DNA of 64,000 nt from Synechococcus sp. BIOS-E4-1 (GTDB lineage Bacteria; Cyanobacteriota; Cyanobacteriia; PCC-6307; Cyanobiaceae): assembly GCF_014279995.1 (NCBI RefSeq), contig NZ_CP047935.1, positions 3,245,494 through 3,309,493 on the forward strand, given 5' to 3'. Each line of letters opens with the position of its first letter. The first letter of the stretch is position 1. Shown here one piece after another: positions 16,324 to 24,965 of the stretch. The notes under the pieces were generated by a model. That model ran no database searches, had not been told where the DNA came from, and was given only the letters and a program-made list of their open reading frames with translations. The translations under genes were made by a program, and so were the position numbers.

Positions 16324-17575
16324 CCCCTATGGCCGCGAGGGGCTGCATCTTTCAGAGGCTCAACAACGTGTCCTGGCAGCCATCCAGGCGGGCAAAGCTC
16401 AACGTGCTGAAGGGTCGACTGAAGCAGTTCCACTGACAGACGCTCTGGAACGCGTGAACGCAGCCCCGGTGCTGGCAAGAGCCGATGTTCCCGGCTTCAG
16501 GGCCGCGATCATGGATGGCTATGCCCTGGGCCAGAGTCAGCAACCAGCCGTTGATGACACCTGGCGGTTGGTGGGCCGCTCCGCACCAGCCGCCCCTTAC
16601 CCCGCGGCGCTTGCCCACGGTGAAGCCATCCGAATTCTCACCGGTGCACCTTTACCTGAGGGGGCTGACTGGGTTCTCCCCCAGGAACTGGTGCAGAGGC
16701 TGAACGACACTCTTTGCTTGAAACACGAAGCCTCCGCCAACCCATGGATCCGGCCGGCTAACGAGGAATGCAGCCAAGGATTCACCTTGCTGAACCCTGG
16801 CCAGCGCCTCGGACTCGCAGATCTTGCCCAAGCTGCCAGCTGTGGCGTGGAGCAACTGCGTGTTCATAGGCAACCACGAATTGGACTGCTGATCAGTGGC
16901 GACGAGCTGGTTGCTCCGGGTGAACAGCGACCTGAGGGAGCCATCTGGGAAAGCAACAGCACCTTGCTCAAAGGTTTGCTGATGCAACTGGGCTATCGAG
17001 CATGGGATTGCCGAGTGGTGGCCGATCAACCGCAGGCACTGCGGGAGACAATCCTTGAACTCAGCGCTTGCTGCGATGTGTTGGTGAGTACAGGCGGTGT
17101 TTCCGCAGGTGACAGCGACTGGATCCGACCGTTGATGAAGGAGCTGGGTCAGGTCGACTTTTGGAAACTGTTCCTCAAACCAGGGCGGCCCTTCGCCTTT
17201 GGCTACGTGGGAGATCAGCTTCCGTTCTTTGGCCTGCCAGGCAATCCCGTTGCAGCAGCCATCACGGCATTGCAACTGCTCTGGCCAGCCCTCCAGCTGC
17301 TGGAGGGCCAGCAGGAACCGGAGTTGTTACCGCGACTGCTTGTGAGCCTTGAAACGCCTTTCAGGCGCAGGCCAGGACGGCCGGAACTGGCCAGGGCTTC
17401 GCTGATCTGCGCTGACGACGGACAACTGCGTGCCCGTATTGATGGATCCCAGGCCTCCTCACGAATCGGCTCACTGCGGAATGCGGATCTGCTGTTGGAG
17501 ATCCCTGCAGAGTCAGGCGAACTGGAATCTGGTGATCAGATCTGGGCACAACTGTTACGACGGCGAATCCTCTGA
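16304..17575 (+). CDS. moeA: Molybdopterin molybdotransferase MoeA
   Basis: Inserts molybdate into adenylylated molybdopterin. The 423-residue protein has the expected architecture: N-terminal helical and linker region with [12 protein letters not shown], the MoCF-binding core with [11 protein letters not shown] and [15 protein letters not shown], the loop [10 protein letters not shown], and the beta-barrel C-terminal domain IV from about residue 340. It begins inside moaC and ends 15 bases before convergent moaE. Confidence 0.96.
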   Translation: MAAGAADPYGREGLHLSEAQQRVLAAIQAGKAQRAEGSTEAVPLTDALERVNAAPVLARADVPGFRAAIMDGYALGQSQQPAVDDTWRLVGRSAPAAPYPAALAHGEAIRILTGAPLPEGADWVLPQELVQRLNDTLCLKHEASANPWIRPANEECSQGFTLLNPGQRLGLADLAQAASCGVEQLRVHRQPRIGLLISGDELVAPGEQRPEGAIWESNSTLLKGLLMQLGYRAWDCRVVADQPQALRETILELSACCDVLVSTGGVSAGDSDWIRPLMKELGQVDFWKLFLKPGRPFAFGYVGDQLPFFGLPGNPVAAAITALQLLWPALQLLEGQQEPELLPRLLVSLETPFRRRPGRPELARASLICADDGQLRARIDGSQASSRIGSLRNADLLLEIPAESGELESGDQIWAQLLRRRIL

Positions 17576-17589
17576 GCCACCGTTCAGGC

Positions 17590-18042
17590 TCAAAGCGGTG
17601 TGTTCTCCGACAGCCAGGTCCCCTCTCCATGACTCCATTCCCGCTTCCAGAAGGGAGCGTCATGCTTGAGAGCCTCAAGCAACGCGGCACAGCAGCGTTG
17701 TGCGGGACCACGGCGATCAGCACTGATCGCCACCAGAACGATCAACTCCCCTGGCAGCAACCGGCCAACTCGGTGCAGCACAAGCGCGGAACGAGCACCG
17801 TGTTGCTGCAGCAGCTGGCGGGCGGAAGTTTCAATCAAACGTTCACACAAACCCGGATAGTGGCTGAGCTCAAGGACCTCCAGCGCTCGTCCATCCATGG
17901 CGACATCACGCACGCGCCCCATGAACATCGCTGTGGCGGCACCCCTCTGGGAACGCAACCAGGCGTCAAGCTCCAAGACACCCGAAGTGGGTTGGTCAAG
18001 AATGACAAGCTCCAAGTCGACCGACTTCGACACCACGGTCAA
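17590..18042 (-). CDS. moaE: Molybdopterin synthase large subunit MoaE
   Basis: Catalytic subunit that, with thiocarboxylated MoaD, adds the dithiolene sulfurs to make molybdopterin. The 150-residue protein contains GAATAMFMGRVRD, LELSHYPGL, and the C-terminal VLVAISADRRGPAQRCCAALLEALKHDAPFWKRE with the conserved KxxxxxWKxE-like lysines. The start is TTG at 18042 overlapping the moaD stop (TTGA), which keeps the pair coupled; an internal GTG at 18036 is an alternative. Confidence 0.93.
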   Translation of the reverse strand: MTVVSKSVDLELVILDQPTSGVLELDAWLRSQRGAATAMFMGRVRDVAMDGRALEVLELSHYPGLCERLIETSARQLLQQHGARSALVLHRVGRLLPGELIVLVAISADRRGPAQRCCAALLEALKHDAPFWKREWSHGEGTWLSENTPL

Positions 18043-18311
18043 CCTCCGGTGAATGGCGGCAGGAAAGCCAGTTCATCACCTGCATGCACAGGATGATCGG
18101 CGCTGACGATCTCCTGATTGATGGCAACAAGCACCACTCGAGGTAAGTCACCAAGTTCAAGCTGATTCCAGATCTCTCTGGCTGTCTGCACGACTGGATC
18201 ATTCAGTGGAAAACAACGATCAGACCAGCCCGCCTGGTCCCGCAATGAGGCAAACAGCAGGACTTGCACCGAATCAACCGGACCGGACTGCCTCCCTTTC
18301 ATGCATGCCAT
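18039..18311 (-). CDS. moaD: Molybdopterin synthase sulfur carrier MoaD
   Basis: Ubiquitin-like small subunit of molybdopterin synthase, 90 residues, ending in the functional PPFTGG tail whose terminal glycine carries the thiocarboxylate. VLLFASLRDQAG forms the first beta hairpin. It overlaps moaE by four bases. Two ATG codons are possible, at 18311 and 18302; both overlap the divergent moaB start region, so there is no room for separate promoters outside the coding DNA. Confidence 0.92.
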   Translation of the reverse strand: MACMKGRQSGPVDSVQVLLFASLRDQAGWSDRCFPLNDPVVQTAREIWNQLELGDLPRVVLVAINQEIVSADHPVHAGDELAFLPPFTGG

Positions 18312-18879
18312 GAGAAACCATCACGGTTCTAGCGTTGCTGCTCACATCCCCAATCAACGCTGCGTGCTGTCCATTGCCCTGCTGACGATTTCAGACAGTC
18401 GGACCCTGGAGAACGATCCAAGCGGAGATCTGCTTCAGGAACGCGTGCTCGGAGCTGGTCATCAGTTGCACAGCCGCGAAATCTGTCCGGACGACCGCTA
18501 TCGGATCCGAGCAGCGGTGAGCCAATGGATCGTGGATTCCGCCGTTGACGTGGTGATCACCACAGGCGGCACAGGCCTGACCGGACGCGACGGCAGCCCT
18601 GAAGCCATCGCCCCCTTGCTGGATAAGACCATCGATGGATTCGGTGAACTGTTCCGGATGCTCTCCTTCCAGACCATCGGCACGAGCAGCCTGCAGAGCC
18701 GCTGCATCGCCGGGGTGGCCAACGGCACATTCCTCTTTGTTCTGCCTGGATCTCAGGATGCCGTCACCACAGCCTGGGAGCGACTGATCTCAGCCCAGCT
18801 GAACAGCGAGACACGCCCCTGCAACTTGGCGCAGCTCAAATCACGACTGAAGGAATCTGCAGAAAGGCCGGCAATCTGA
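18301..18879 (+). CDS. moaB: Molybdopterin adenylyltransferase, MoaB/MogA type
   Basis: Adenylylates molybdopterin before MoeA inserts molybdenum. The 192-residue protein shows SIALLTISDSRTLENDPSGDLL, VVITTGGTGLTGRDGSPEA and FLFVLPGSQDAVTTAWE, the MoaB/MogA fold with its TGGTG loop. The first about 20 residues (MHAMRNHHGSS) look unconserved, so the true start could be further in, for example the GTG at 18364. The ATG at 18301 shares the tetramer CATG with a possible moaD start on the other strand. Confidence 0.92.
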   Translation: MHAMRNHHGSSVAAHIPNQRCVLSIALLTISDSRTLENDPSGDLLQERVLGAGHQLHSREICPDDRYRIRAAVSQWIVDSAVDVVITTGGTGLTGRDGSPEAIAPLLDKTIDGFGELFRMLSFQTIGTSSLQSRCIAGVANGTFLFVLPGSQDAVTTAWERLISAQLNSETRPCNLAQLKSRLKESAERPAI

Positions 18880-18882
18880 TCG

Positions 18883-19671
18883 TCAGAAGGGGATCGGCAT
18901 CGTGACATCCGCCGGCCGAGGCGCACAGGACTCCACCTGCTGATTGACCACTTCTCCCACCACAATCACAGAAGGGGAGGCAAAGCCTTCGCTGCGAGTG
19001 CGTGCAGCCACATCGGAGAGAGTTGCCTTGAGGCAGCGCTGCCCGGCGACGGTCCCCTGCTGAATCACAGCCACTGGAGTCTCGGCACTGAGACCACCTG
19101 CCTCAAGCTCAGCAGCGATCCGAGGCAGGTTATGAAGGCCCATATAAATCACCAGCCCATCACTGGCTGTTGCCAGAGACCGCCAGTTCACCGTGGGACG
19201 TCGCTTGTCGATCTCCTCATGACCGGTCACAAAGGTGACGGAAGAACCGGCACGACGATGGGTCACTGGAATCCCTGCGTATGCGGGTGCCGCGATTCCG
19301 GCGGTCACCCCTGGCACCACCTGAACCGACACGCCGTGTTTAACGAGATGCGCAGCCTCCTCACCACCGCGCCCGAACAGAAAAGGATCACCACCCTTCA
19401 AACGCACAATGCAGCGGTGCCGAGCTGCCAACTTCACGAGAACCGCATTGGTGCTTGGCTGTGGAACGGAATGATGCCCACGACGCTTGCCAACGAAATG
19501 GCGCTCGCAGTTCTCGGGCACCAGATCAAGAACCTCTCGAGGAACCAGGGAGTCGTAAACCAGTGCATCACAGCGACCCAAAAGGCGATGGGCCCTCACC
19601 GTGAGTAGATCGGGGTCTCCAGGGCCTGCACCAACGAGATAAACGGTTCCGGTGAGTTCAGCAGTCTTCAC
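18883..19671 (-). CDS. cobA: Uroporphyrinogen-III C-methyltransferase (SUMT)
   Basis: Methylates uroporphyrinogen III twice to give precorrin-2, the branch point to siroheme and cobalamin. The 262-residue single-domain enzyme contains VYLVGAGPGDPDLLTVRA, the family signature, and RLKGGDPFLFGRGGEEA and GIPVTHRR. It lacks the CysG dehydrogenase/chelatase domain. Its ATG overlaps the next gene's stop by four bases, and that gene encodes a CbiX-like chelatase, so the pair supplies siroheme for nitrite reductase NirA. Confidence 0.95.
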   Translation of the reverse strand: MKTAELTGTVYLVGAGPGDPDLLTVRAHRLLGRCDALVYDSLVPREVLDLVPENCERHFVGKRRGHHSVPQPSTNAVLVKLAARHRCIVRLKGGDPFLFGRGGEEAAHLVKHGVSVQVVPGVTAGIAAPAYAGIPVTHRRAGSSVTFVTGHEEIDKRRPTVNWRSLATASDGLVIYMGLHNLPRIAAELEAGGLSAETPVAVIQQGTVAGQRCLKATLSDVAARTRSEGFASPSVIVVGEVVNQQVESCAPRPADVTMPIPF

Positions 19672-20327
19672 GGCAGAGCGGCAAGCAAGTCGATCAGGCC
19701 CTGACGAATCAGAGCCAGATCAAGAAGCGGTGGAATACTCCCAGCCTCGCTCAGTGCCTCCGTCATGCGATTGGGGGCGAGCGCAAGCATCAGTGGATGT
19801 GCCTCCGGGTGCCTCTTGCGATAGTCAGACCAATGGTCGAAAGACAGCAGCGGTAGCCCCATGCGATCGGACAACTCCAGGAGGAAACGATCCGCCTCCT
19901 CGGAACTCAACGGGTGATGAACGAGAACCGAGCCTTCAGCAGCGAAGGGCTGAAGCGCTTCAGCCACGAGAACCCACCAACATGGCCAGGAGCCGAGAAA
20001 AGGAAGCAACTCAACGTCCGCACCTTCACGCTGCATGCGACTTTTAATCTCAGGCACATCCGCGCGAGCATGAGAACCCGGCCATAACAACAAAGGGACC
20101 AACCAGCTCGCTTGTTCTGGGCATACCGGAGGTGAATCGGCCGTGAGCACTTCAAGCTGCACAGGAGCCTGACGGCGCTGCTGGAGCGCCTGCTGGAGCT
20201 CGAGCAAGGATTCAGGAACAACACCACCTGAACGTCCATGCACAACCAACCTGATCGCCCGCTGACAACCCAAATCACGGTTCCGTAGCAATGGCCACGG
20301 ATCGATGGCCGAGCTGGCTGTTGTCAT
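19668..20327 (-). CDS. CbiX/SirB-like sirohydrochlorin chelatase
   Basis: A 219-residue protein from the ATG at 20327; the open frame runs further upstream but those residues look unconserved. The segment RAIRLVVHGRSGG carries the first active-site His of the CbiX class II chelatases, and SWLVPLLLWPGSHARADVPE carries the second, metal-binding His. It probably inserts iron into sirohydrochlorin to make siroheme. Translationally coupled to SUMT. Divergence from SirB is considerable in the C-terminal half, so cobalt chelation remains possible. Confidence 0.7.
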   Translation of the reverse strand: MTTASSAIDPWPLLRNRDLGCQRAIRLVVHGRSGGVVPESLLELQQALQQRRQAPVQLEVLTADSPPVCPEQASWLVPLLLWPGSHARADVPEIKSRMQREGADVELLPFLGSWPCWWVLVAEALQPFAAEGSVLVHHPLSSEEADRFLLELSDRMGLPLLSFDHWSDYRKRHPEAHPLMLALAPNRMTEALSEAGSIPPLLDLALIRQGLIDLLAALP

Positions 20328-20354
20328 CAGTTGTTCATCATTCCCCCTGGTGCC

Positions 20355-20603
20355 ATGTCCCGCCGTCGATCCCTTGATCGCACTGTCTCTGAAGGTCGAT
20401 TCCAGCGCGAGAACACTGTCCAAAGCTATCGCTCGGCAAGGGTTCTCCGTCAGAGGCATGGCGAAGGAAGACGGAGCGTTCGTCGGGGAGATGGACAACT
20501 CAGAAGTGAACTCGACAGAGATTTCGCCGCCATGAAACGCGTCTGGCAGATGCTTCGCTATGGAGCGATACGAATGATCGGCGAAGTTGGACGTCAATAC
20601 TGA
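20355..20603 (+). CDS. Small basic protein, hypothetical
   Basis: An 82-residue frame beginning MSRRRSLDRTV and ending RMIGEVGRQY, strongly basic with about a fifth arginine and a predicted helical C-terminal half. It starts 27 bases from the divergent chelatase start and ends 250 bases before nirA. Codon choice resembles the neighbouring genes. No family is recognised and no hydrophobic segment is seen. It could be a nucleic-acid-binding small protein, but that is only a composition argument; a chance frame antisense to the chelatase leader is not excluded. Confidence 0.45.
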   Translation: MSRRRSLDRTVSEGRFQRENTVQSYRSARVLRQRHGEGRRSVRRGDGQLRSELDRDFAAMKRVWQMLRYGAIRMIGEVGRQY

Positions 20604-20648
20604 GTCCGCGAAAGCAAGCCTTCTAGGGCTCCGTCGGGCGGATGAGAT

Positions 20649-20662
20649 GTAGTCACAGTCAC
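20649..20662 (+). promoter_or_regulatory. NtcA-like box, distal, upstream of nirA
   Basis: GTAgtcacagtCAC matches GTA-N8-TAC at five of six fixed positions. Its first eleven bases, GTAGTCACAG plus C/T, are nearly identical to the perfect box before the pirA-like gene. It is 192 bases upstream of the nirA ATG. Confidence 0.4.
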
Positions 20663-20707
20663 CAATTCGCCCATCCCATTTGATTTCAAGAGTCAGCAGG
20701 GGAAATT

Positions 20708-20721
20708 GTTTGATCCACTAC
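20708..20721 (+). promoter_or_regulatory. NtcA-activated promoter candidate of nirA
   Basis: GTTtgatccacTAC matches the NtcA consensus at five of six positions. Exactly 22 bases later stands TTAACT (20744-20749), an acceptable -10 box, which is the geometry of NtcA-activated class II promoters. Transcription would then begin near 20756, giving a leader of about 100 bases before the nirA ATG. Confidence 0.5.
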
Positions 20722-20853
20722 GGACAACCCCCTGACAAGCCTCTTAACTGCTGCAAAAGCGCTCCCGTTCTTTTTGAAGCGCTGGTCCTCCGACCACTTT
20801 GATTGACCAACACCAATTCTTGATCAATCATCCGCCCCTCGCAGAACAAGATC

Positions 20854-22410
20854 ATGACAGTTAGCTCTCCTTCCAGGCCTTATCTGGACGGCAAGAAGCT
20901 GAATAAGATCGAGCAGAACAAGTCGGCCAAAGATGGCCTTCTTGTCGGCAGTGAAATTGAAAAATTCGCCGAAATGGGTTGGGAGCAGGTTGATGAAACC
21001 GATCTTCAACTTCGCCTCAAGTGGTATGGAATGTTTTGGCGGCCAAAAACTCCAGGCAAATTCATGTTGCGCCTGCGAGTCCCCAATGGTGTGCTCTCAG
21101 CTCAGCAATTGCGTGTCGTGGGCTCCATTGTTGAACGCTACGGCGATAACGGCAGCTGTGACATCACCACAAGACAAAATCTGCAGCTAAGAGGGGTGCT
21201 GCTTGGCGATCTGCCGGAAATTCTGAAGCGGCTTGAGGAAGCTGGTCTGAGTACGATTCAATCAGGATTTGACAATCCTCGGAATGTCACCGGAAACCCA
21301 ATTGCTGGAATCGATCCCAATGAAATTGTCGACACCAGGCCTTACACAGACGAACTTGAACAGTTTTTAACAAATAACCGCAAAGGAAATCCTGAGTATT
21401 CCAATCTGCCTAGAAAGTGGAATACCGCCGTTGCCGGCGCAAAAGACAACTTCCTGCTTCACAACGACATTGCCTTCCACCCGGTTGAGAAGGAGGGGGT
21501 GATGGGCTTTGGTGTCTGGATTGGCGGCATTCTTTCATCCCAGATGAATGCCTATGCAATTCCCCTGAATGCCTGGGTGAGGCCTGAGGAAATCTGTCGA
21601 ATGACAGACACGGTGATTCGCCTCTGGAGGGATAACGGCGAGCGCAATAAGCGTCCCAAGGGTCGATTCAGGATGTATCTCGATGAAGTGGGCCATGAAA
21701 ACTTCCGTAATCAGGTTGAAGAGCTTTTTGGACCGCTGACACCCGACCCCGGGTCTGTCTTCGACACCACACCCCGGTCGCATTACGGCATTCACCCGCA
21801 GAAACAGGAAGGGCTTGTTTTCGCAGGTCTGCACGTGCCGGTTGGTCGCCTGACAGCACAGGATCTCCATGATCTGGCCACAGCGAGCATCACCTATGGA
21901 GGCGCAGAAGTTCGACTGACCGAAGATCAGAACGTGATCATTGTCGGATTGCCACAAGCAAAGGTCGAATCGTTTGAAAGTGATCCGCTGCTCAAACGAT
22001 TTCCGCTTGAACCCGGCGCAATTTCTGCAGGCACCGTGTCATGCACAGGCAGCACCTACTGCGGATTTGCACTGACCAACACCAAGGATCAGGCTCTGGC
22101 TGCCGCCAAGGAACTTGATCAGGAGCTGGAGCTGCCTGAGGAATTGAAAATCCACTGGACCGGATGTCCAAACAGTTGCGGACAGGCCTATATGGGGGCA
22201 ATCGGCCTGACGGGCGCCAAGGCCAAAAACAGTGAGGGCAAAACAGATGATGGGTACACGATGACTCTTGGAGGGTCCCAGGGTCCCAATCCAACAGTGG
22301 GTGAATTACATCAGAAAGCAATCCCTGCGGAAAAGATCAAAGAGGTCCTGAAGGAAGTTCTCATCGAACGCTTCGGTGCAAAGCCACGGCGTGAAATGTC
22401 GAACACATAA
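20854..22410 (+). CDS. nirA: Ferredoxin-nitrite reductase NirA
   Basis: Siroheme [4Fe-4S] enzyme that reduces nitrite to ammonium with six electrons from ferredoxin. The 518-residue length is typical. The four cluster cysteines are Cys397 and Cys403 in SCTGSTYCG and Cys438 and Cys442 in GCPNSCGQ. The N-terminal ferrodoxin-like repeat contains RQNLQLRG, a sulfite/nitrite reductase siroheme contact. It is followed by a small protein gene and a formate/nitrite channel gene, making a nitrite utilisation operon. Confidence 0.97.
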   Translation: MTVSSPSRPYLDGKKLNKIEQNKSAKDGLLVGSEIEKFAEMGWEQVDETDLQLRLKWYGMFWRPKTPGKFMLRLRVPNGVLSAQQLRVVGSIVERYGDNGSCDITTRQNLQLRGVLLGDLPEILKRLEEAGLSTIQSGFDNPRNVTGNPIAGIDPNEIVDTRPYTDELEQFLTNNRKGNPEYSNLPRKWNTAVAGAKDNFLLHNDIAFHPVEKEGVMGFGVWIGGILSSQMNAYAIPLNAWVRPEEICRMTDTVIRLWRDNGERNKRPKGRFRMYLDEVGHENFRNQVEELFGPLTPDPGSVFDTTPRSHYGIHPQKQEGLVFAGLHVPVGRLTAQDLHDLATASITYGGAEVRLTEDQNVIIVGLPQAKVESFESDPLLKRFPLEPGAISAGTVSCTGSTYCGFALTNTKDQALAAAKELDQELELPEELKIHWTGCPNSCGQAYMGAIGLTGAKAKNSEGKTDDGYTMTLGGSQGPNPTVGELHQKAIPAEKIKEVLKEVLIERFGAKPRREMSNT

Positions 22411-22500
22411 TCGGTTCAGGAACGACACAAGTGTTGGTGCTGACTTTTTGAGACCACCACGGCACAACTGATCTGATTACCAATCTGTACGAGGTTATTT

Positions 22501-22635
22501 ATGTCTGACAACAAAGACTTCTTCTCACGTTTTGTCAACTGGTTCACAAAAACCGGTCAAGACAAACAACCGATTTCACGTACAGAAAGTCAACGAGATC
22601 CATTCTCTAAATTAATGAACAAAATAAGCGGCTAA
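22501..22635 (+). CDS. 44-residue protein between nirA and focA
   Basis: A small frame beginning ATG at 22501 with GAGG seven bases upstream, the best-placed ribosome binding site in this operon. The product is polar, with a short amphipathic aromatic helix (DFFSRFVNWFTK) and a charged tail ending in MNKISG. It has no signal peptide or full membrane segment. It is 90 bases after nirA and 58 bases before the nitrite channel gene, in the same direction. No family recognised. Size and context suggest an accessory or regulator of NirA or the channel, but this is inference. Confidence 0.6.
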   Translation: MSDNKDFFSRFVNWFTKTGQDKQPISRTESQRDPFSKLMNKISG

Positions 22636-22693
22636 TCGTTGATCATCGCGCTTCAACTCAATCACTTCATTCCCTATCAAAAGAATTGAAATC

Positions 22694-23605
22694 ATGAGTG
22701 TTACTGCTTCGCAGATGGACTACGTCCTGCCCAATGAACTTGTCGACGGCATGATCGGCGCCGGAGGCAAAAAATCCACTGTCAGCGTCAAAAACCTGTT
22801 GCTGAGAGGATTCTATTCCGGCGCAATTCTCGGCTTGGCTGTGATCCTTGCGCTCACGGTTGGACTCAAAAGCGGTCAACCTTGGCTCGGTTCTCTGCTC
22901 TTCCCATTTGGTTTCGCCAGCATCGTGCTGTTCGGCATGGAACTGGTGACAGGCAACTTTGCCCTTCTGCCGATGGCCACCTGGGCAGGCAAAAGCACCT
23001 GGGGGGCAACCTTTCGAAACTGGGCATGGGTATGGCTCGGCAACTGGATCGGAACTGCCGTTGTGGCAGTGCTGATGGCAATCAGCCTCACGAGTGGAGG
23101 AACTGTTGAGCCAGCCTCGGCTGCTGACGGTGGTGGTATGTGGCAGCAGGTGGCAGCAAAAATCGTCGGGTTAAATCAAACCAACGTTGTTACCAAATAT
23201 GAGAATCTTCAATCTCTTGGTTTCTTCCTGGCCATTGTGAGGGGCTTGATTGCCAACTGGCTGGTCTGTCTGGGTGTGACGATGGCCCTGGTCAGCAAAA
23301 GTGTTCCGGGCAAGATCCTGGCTTGCTGGTTACCGATCACCGCTTTCCAATCAATGGGCATGGAACACATTGTGGTCAACCAGTTTCTACACACCGCCGG
23401 GCCAATCCTCGGATCTGGGGTTCCCTTCTGGAAATGCATTTTCTGGAATTTCCTGCCCGTCACCATTGGCAACATCATTGGTGGCATGGTGTTTATCGGA
23501 ATGCTCTTTTACAGCACCCACCGCACCGACATCGGCAACGTACTGCCCAGCGAGCACGATGACAAACTGGAACGCGAACTAGCCGCTGAGCTCGGCGCCC
23601 GCTGA
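22694..23605 (+). CDS. focA: Formate/nitrite transporter family channel (FocA/NirC)
   Basis: Pentameric FNT channel protein of 303 residues with six hydrophobic helices. Typical FNT stretches include LLRGFYSGAILGLAVILAL, FGMELVTGNFALLPMA, NWLVCLGVTMA, and the second-half GMEHIVVNQF and NIIGGMVFIG. Its position downstream of nirA makes nitrite the likely substrate, either uptake or recapture of leaked nitrite. FNT proteins also carry formate, so symbol and substrate are from context. Confidence 0.88.
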   Translation: MSVTASQMDYVLPNELVDGMIGAGGKKSTVSVKNLLLRGFYSGAILGLAVILALTVGLKSGQPWLGSLLFPFGFASIVLFGMELVTGNFALLPMATWAGKSTWGATFRNWAWVWLGNWIGTAVVAVLMAISLTSGGTVEPASAADGGGMWQQVAAKIVGLNQTNVVTKYENLQSLGFFLAIVRGLIANWLVCLGVTMALVSKSVPGKILACWLPITAFQSMGMEHIVVNQFLHTAGPILGSGVPFWKCIFWNFLPVTIGNIIGGMVFIGMLFYSTHRTDIGNVLPSEHDDKLERELAAELGAR

Positions 23606-23615
23606 TTGACGTTCT

Positions 23616-24347
23616 GTGTCACAACCGGTGAACGAAGCCGCTCTCTGGGATCGGCTTTCCAGATCACGCCGTGCTCCGTTGGAGCCCGAATGGCTGGGGG
23701 AGGTCTACTCCCCCAGCTTTTCTGTTGAGCTTCGCCGTGCTCTCTGCGAAAAACTGGGAATGCTGGCTGAACAAGGCTGGCCAATCATTGAACAATTGAT
23801 TCAGCAGCATGGCCCTCTACCTGATCTGGTACTGGCGGCCGGGCTGTGTCACCAGCCAGAAGCAAGGGATTGGCTTCTGGACCAACTGAGGAACAGTTCC
23901 GAATTAGCTGAAGTGAACCTCTGCATCATTGAAGCCTTGTCCTGCTGGGGCGCAGATGTTCCAGAACGTGTCGTGCAGGAGTGCTTACATCATCCGGGTC
24001 AGCACCATCGCTTAGCGGGATTACAGCTACTTGGTTTCCGGTCTCACTGCCTGAGCGACGACGCATTGCTCACATTGTGCACAGAACCGCTGAACGATTT
24101 CCGTGATCCAGTGGTGATTGCCGCGGTTCGGGTGTTGCAACGCCGGGATGGCGCAACGATCAGTGAACGCTTGTCGGATCTATGCAAAACCGGATCCGAC
24201 AATGTGGCCATCGCAGCGTTCAGAGCCCTCGGCTGCATCGCAACCCCAGTCAGTCAACGTTGCCTGAAAGAGCTCAGTGAAACGCTAAACATTGAATCTC
24301 GCAAACAACTTGCCTGTCAGCAGTTGGAGCAACAGTTTCGAACCTGA
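23616..24347 (+). CDS. HEAT-like repeat protein
   Basis: A 243-residue all-helical protein starting at GTG. Consecutive roughly 30-residue helix pairs such as EARDWLLDQLRNSSELAEVNLCIIEALSCWG, HHRLAGLQLLGF, VVIAAVRVLQRR and NVAIAAFRALGC have the spacing of HEAT/armadillo repeats. It starts ten bases after the FNT channel, so it belongs to the nirA operon. HEAT proteins in cyanobacteria include phycobilin lyases and assembly factors; with this context an assembly or docking role in nitrite assimilation is plausible but unproven. Confidence 0.65.
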   Translation: MSQPVNEAALWDRLSRSRRAPLEPEWLGEVYSPSFSVELRRALCEKLGMLAEQGWPIIEQLIQQHGPLPDLVLAAGLCHQPEARDWLLDQLRNSSELAEVNLCIIEALSCWGADVPERVVQECLHHPGQHHRLAGLQLLGFRSHCLSDDALLTLCTEPLNDFRDPVVIAAVRVLQRRDGATISERLSDLCKTGSDNVAIAAFRALGCIATPVSQRCLKELSETLNIESRKQLACQQLEQQFRT

Positions 24348-24355
24348 ACATGCAA

Positions 24356-24377
24356 AAGCCCGACATCTGTCGGGCTT
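24356..24377 (-). terminator. Terminator of cynS, possibly bidirectional
   Basis: AAGCCCGAC and GTCGGGCTT form a perfect nine-pair stem with a four-base loop. On the minus strand it is followed by TTGC, giving a TTTT run from the stem end, so it suits the cynS transcript ending at 24420. It also lies just after the HEAT gene stop and may end that operon from the other side, though no U-tract follows on the plus strand. Confidence 0.75.
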
Positions 24378-24419
24378 GAAGCTTGATCGAAAAATATCAG
24401 TTAAAACAAATCGATGAGA

Positions 24420-24902
24420 TCACCATTTCTTGTATGGCAGGAATTTGCCACACATTGTGATTTCCACACGATCACCTTTGGGGTCTTCAACCTTCTCCAC
24501 ATCCAGAGTGAAATCGATGGCGCTCATGATTCCATCACCAAACTTTTCCTGAATCACATCTTTCAGTGGCATTCCGTAAACCTGCATAATCTCGTAAAAA
24601 CGATAAATCAGGGGATCAGTCGGAATCACTGGCTCCAGGCTGCCTTTGGTCGGAAATTCCTGAATCGCAGCTGTGATCGCTGGATCCAACGCCAGCAGGG
24701 ATGCCAGCTTCTCGGCCTCCTCAGCTGATGCTGTGGCCTGTCCATAGAAAAGCGAAGCGATCCACACTTCATCGAGTCCAAGGGCCGACTCAAGATCTGC
24801 AAAACTCATATCTTTTGCCTTCTTTGCAGCCATCAACGAAGCAGTCAGCGTGGCCTGCGAAGGAGCCGCCAGAGATGGGGTGGACATCGACGAAACAGTC
24901 AT
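24420..24902 (-). CDS. cynS: Cyanate hydratase (cyanase) CynS
   Basis: Converts cyanate and bicarbonate to ammonia and carbon dioxide. From the ATG at 24902 the protein has 160 residues; a second ATG at 24887 gives 155, nearer the usual length, and the open frame further upstream is not conserved. The N-terminal helix-turn-helix-like domain ([20 protein letters not shown]) is followed by the catalytic domain with Arg and Glu in [15 protein letters not shown] and Ser in [10 protein letters not shown], the conserved active-site trio, ending in GKFLPYKKW. No cyanate ABC transporter genes are adjacent. Confidence 0.95.
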   Translation of the reverse strand: MTVSSMSTPSLAAPSQATLTASLMAAKKAKDMSFADLESALGLDEVWIASLFYGQATASAEEAEKLASLLALDPAITAAIQEFPTKGSLEPVIPTDPLIYRFYEIMQVYGMPLKDVIQEKFGDGIMSAIDFTLDVEKVEDPKGDRVEITMCGKFLPYKKW

Positions 24903-24965
24903 AAAAAACACTGAAATCTGGAAAAGCCTGTCGCGCTTCATGCCAGAAAACAGCAACAAAGACAA

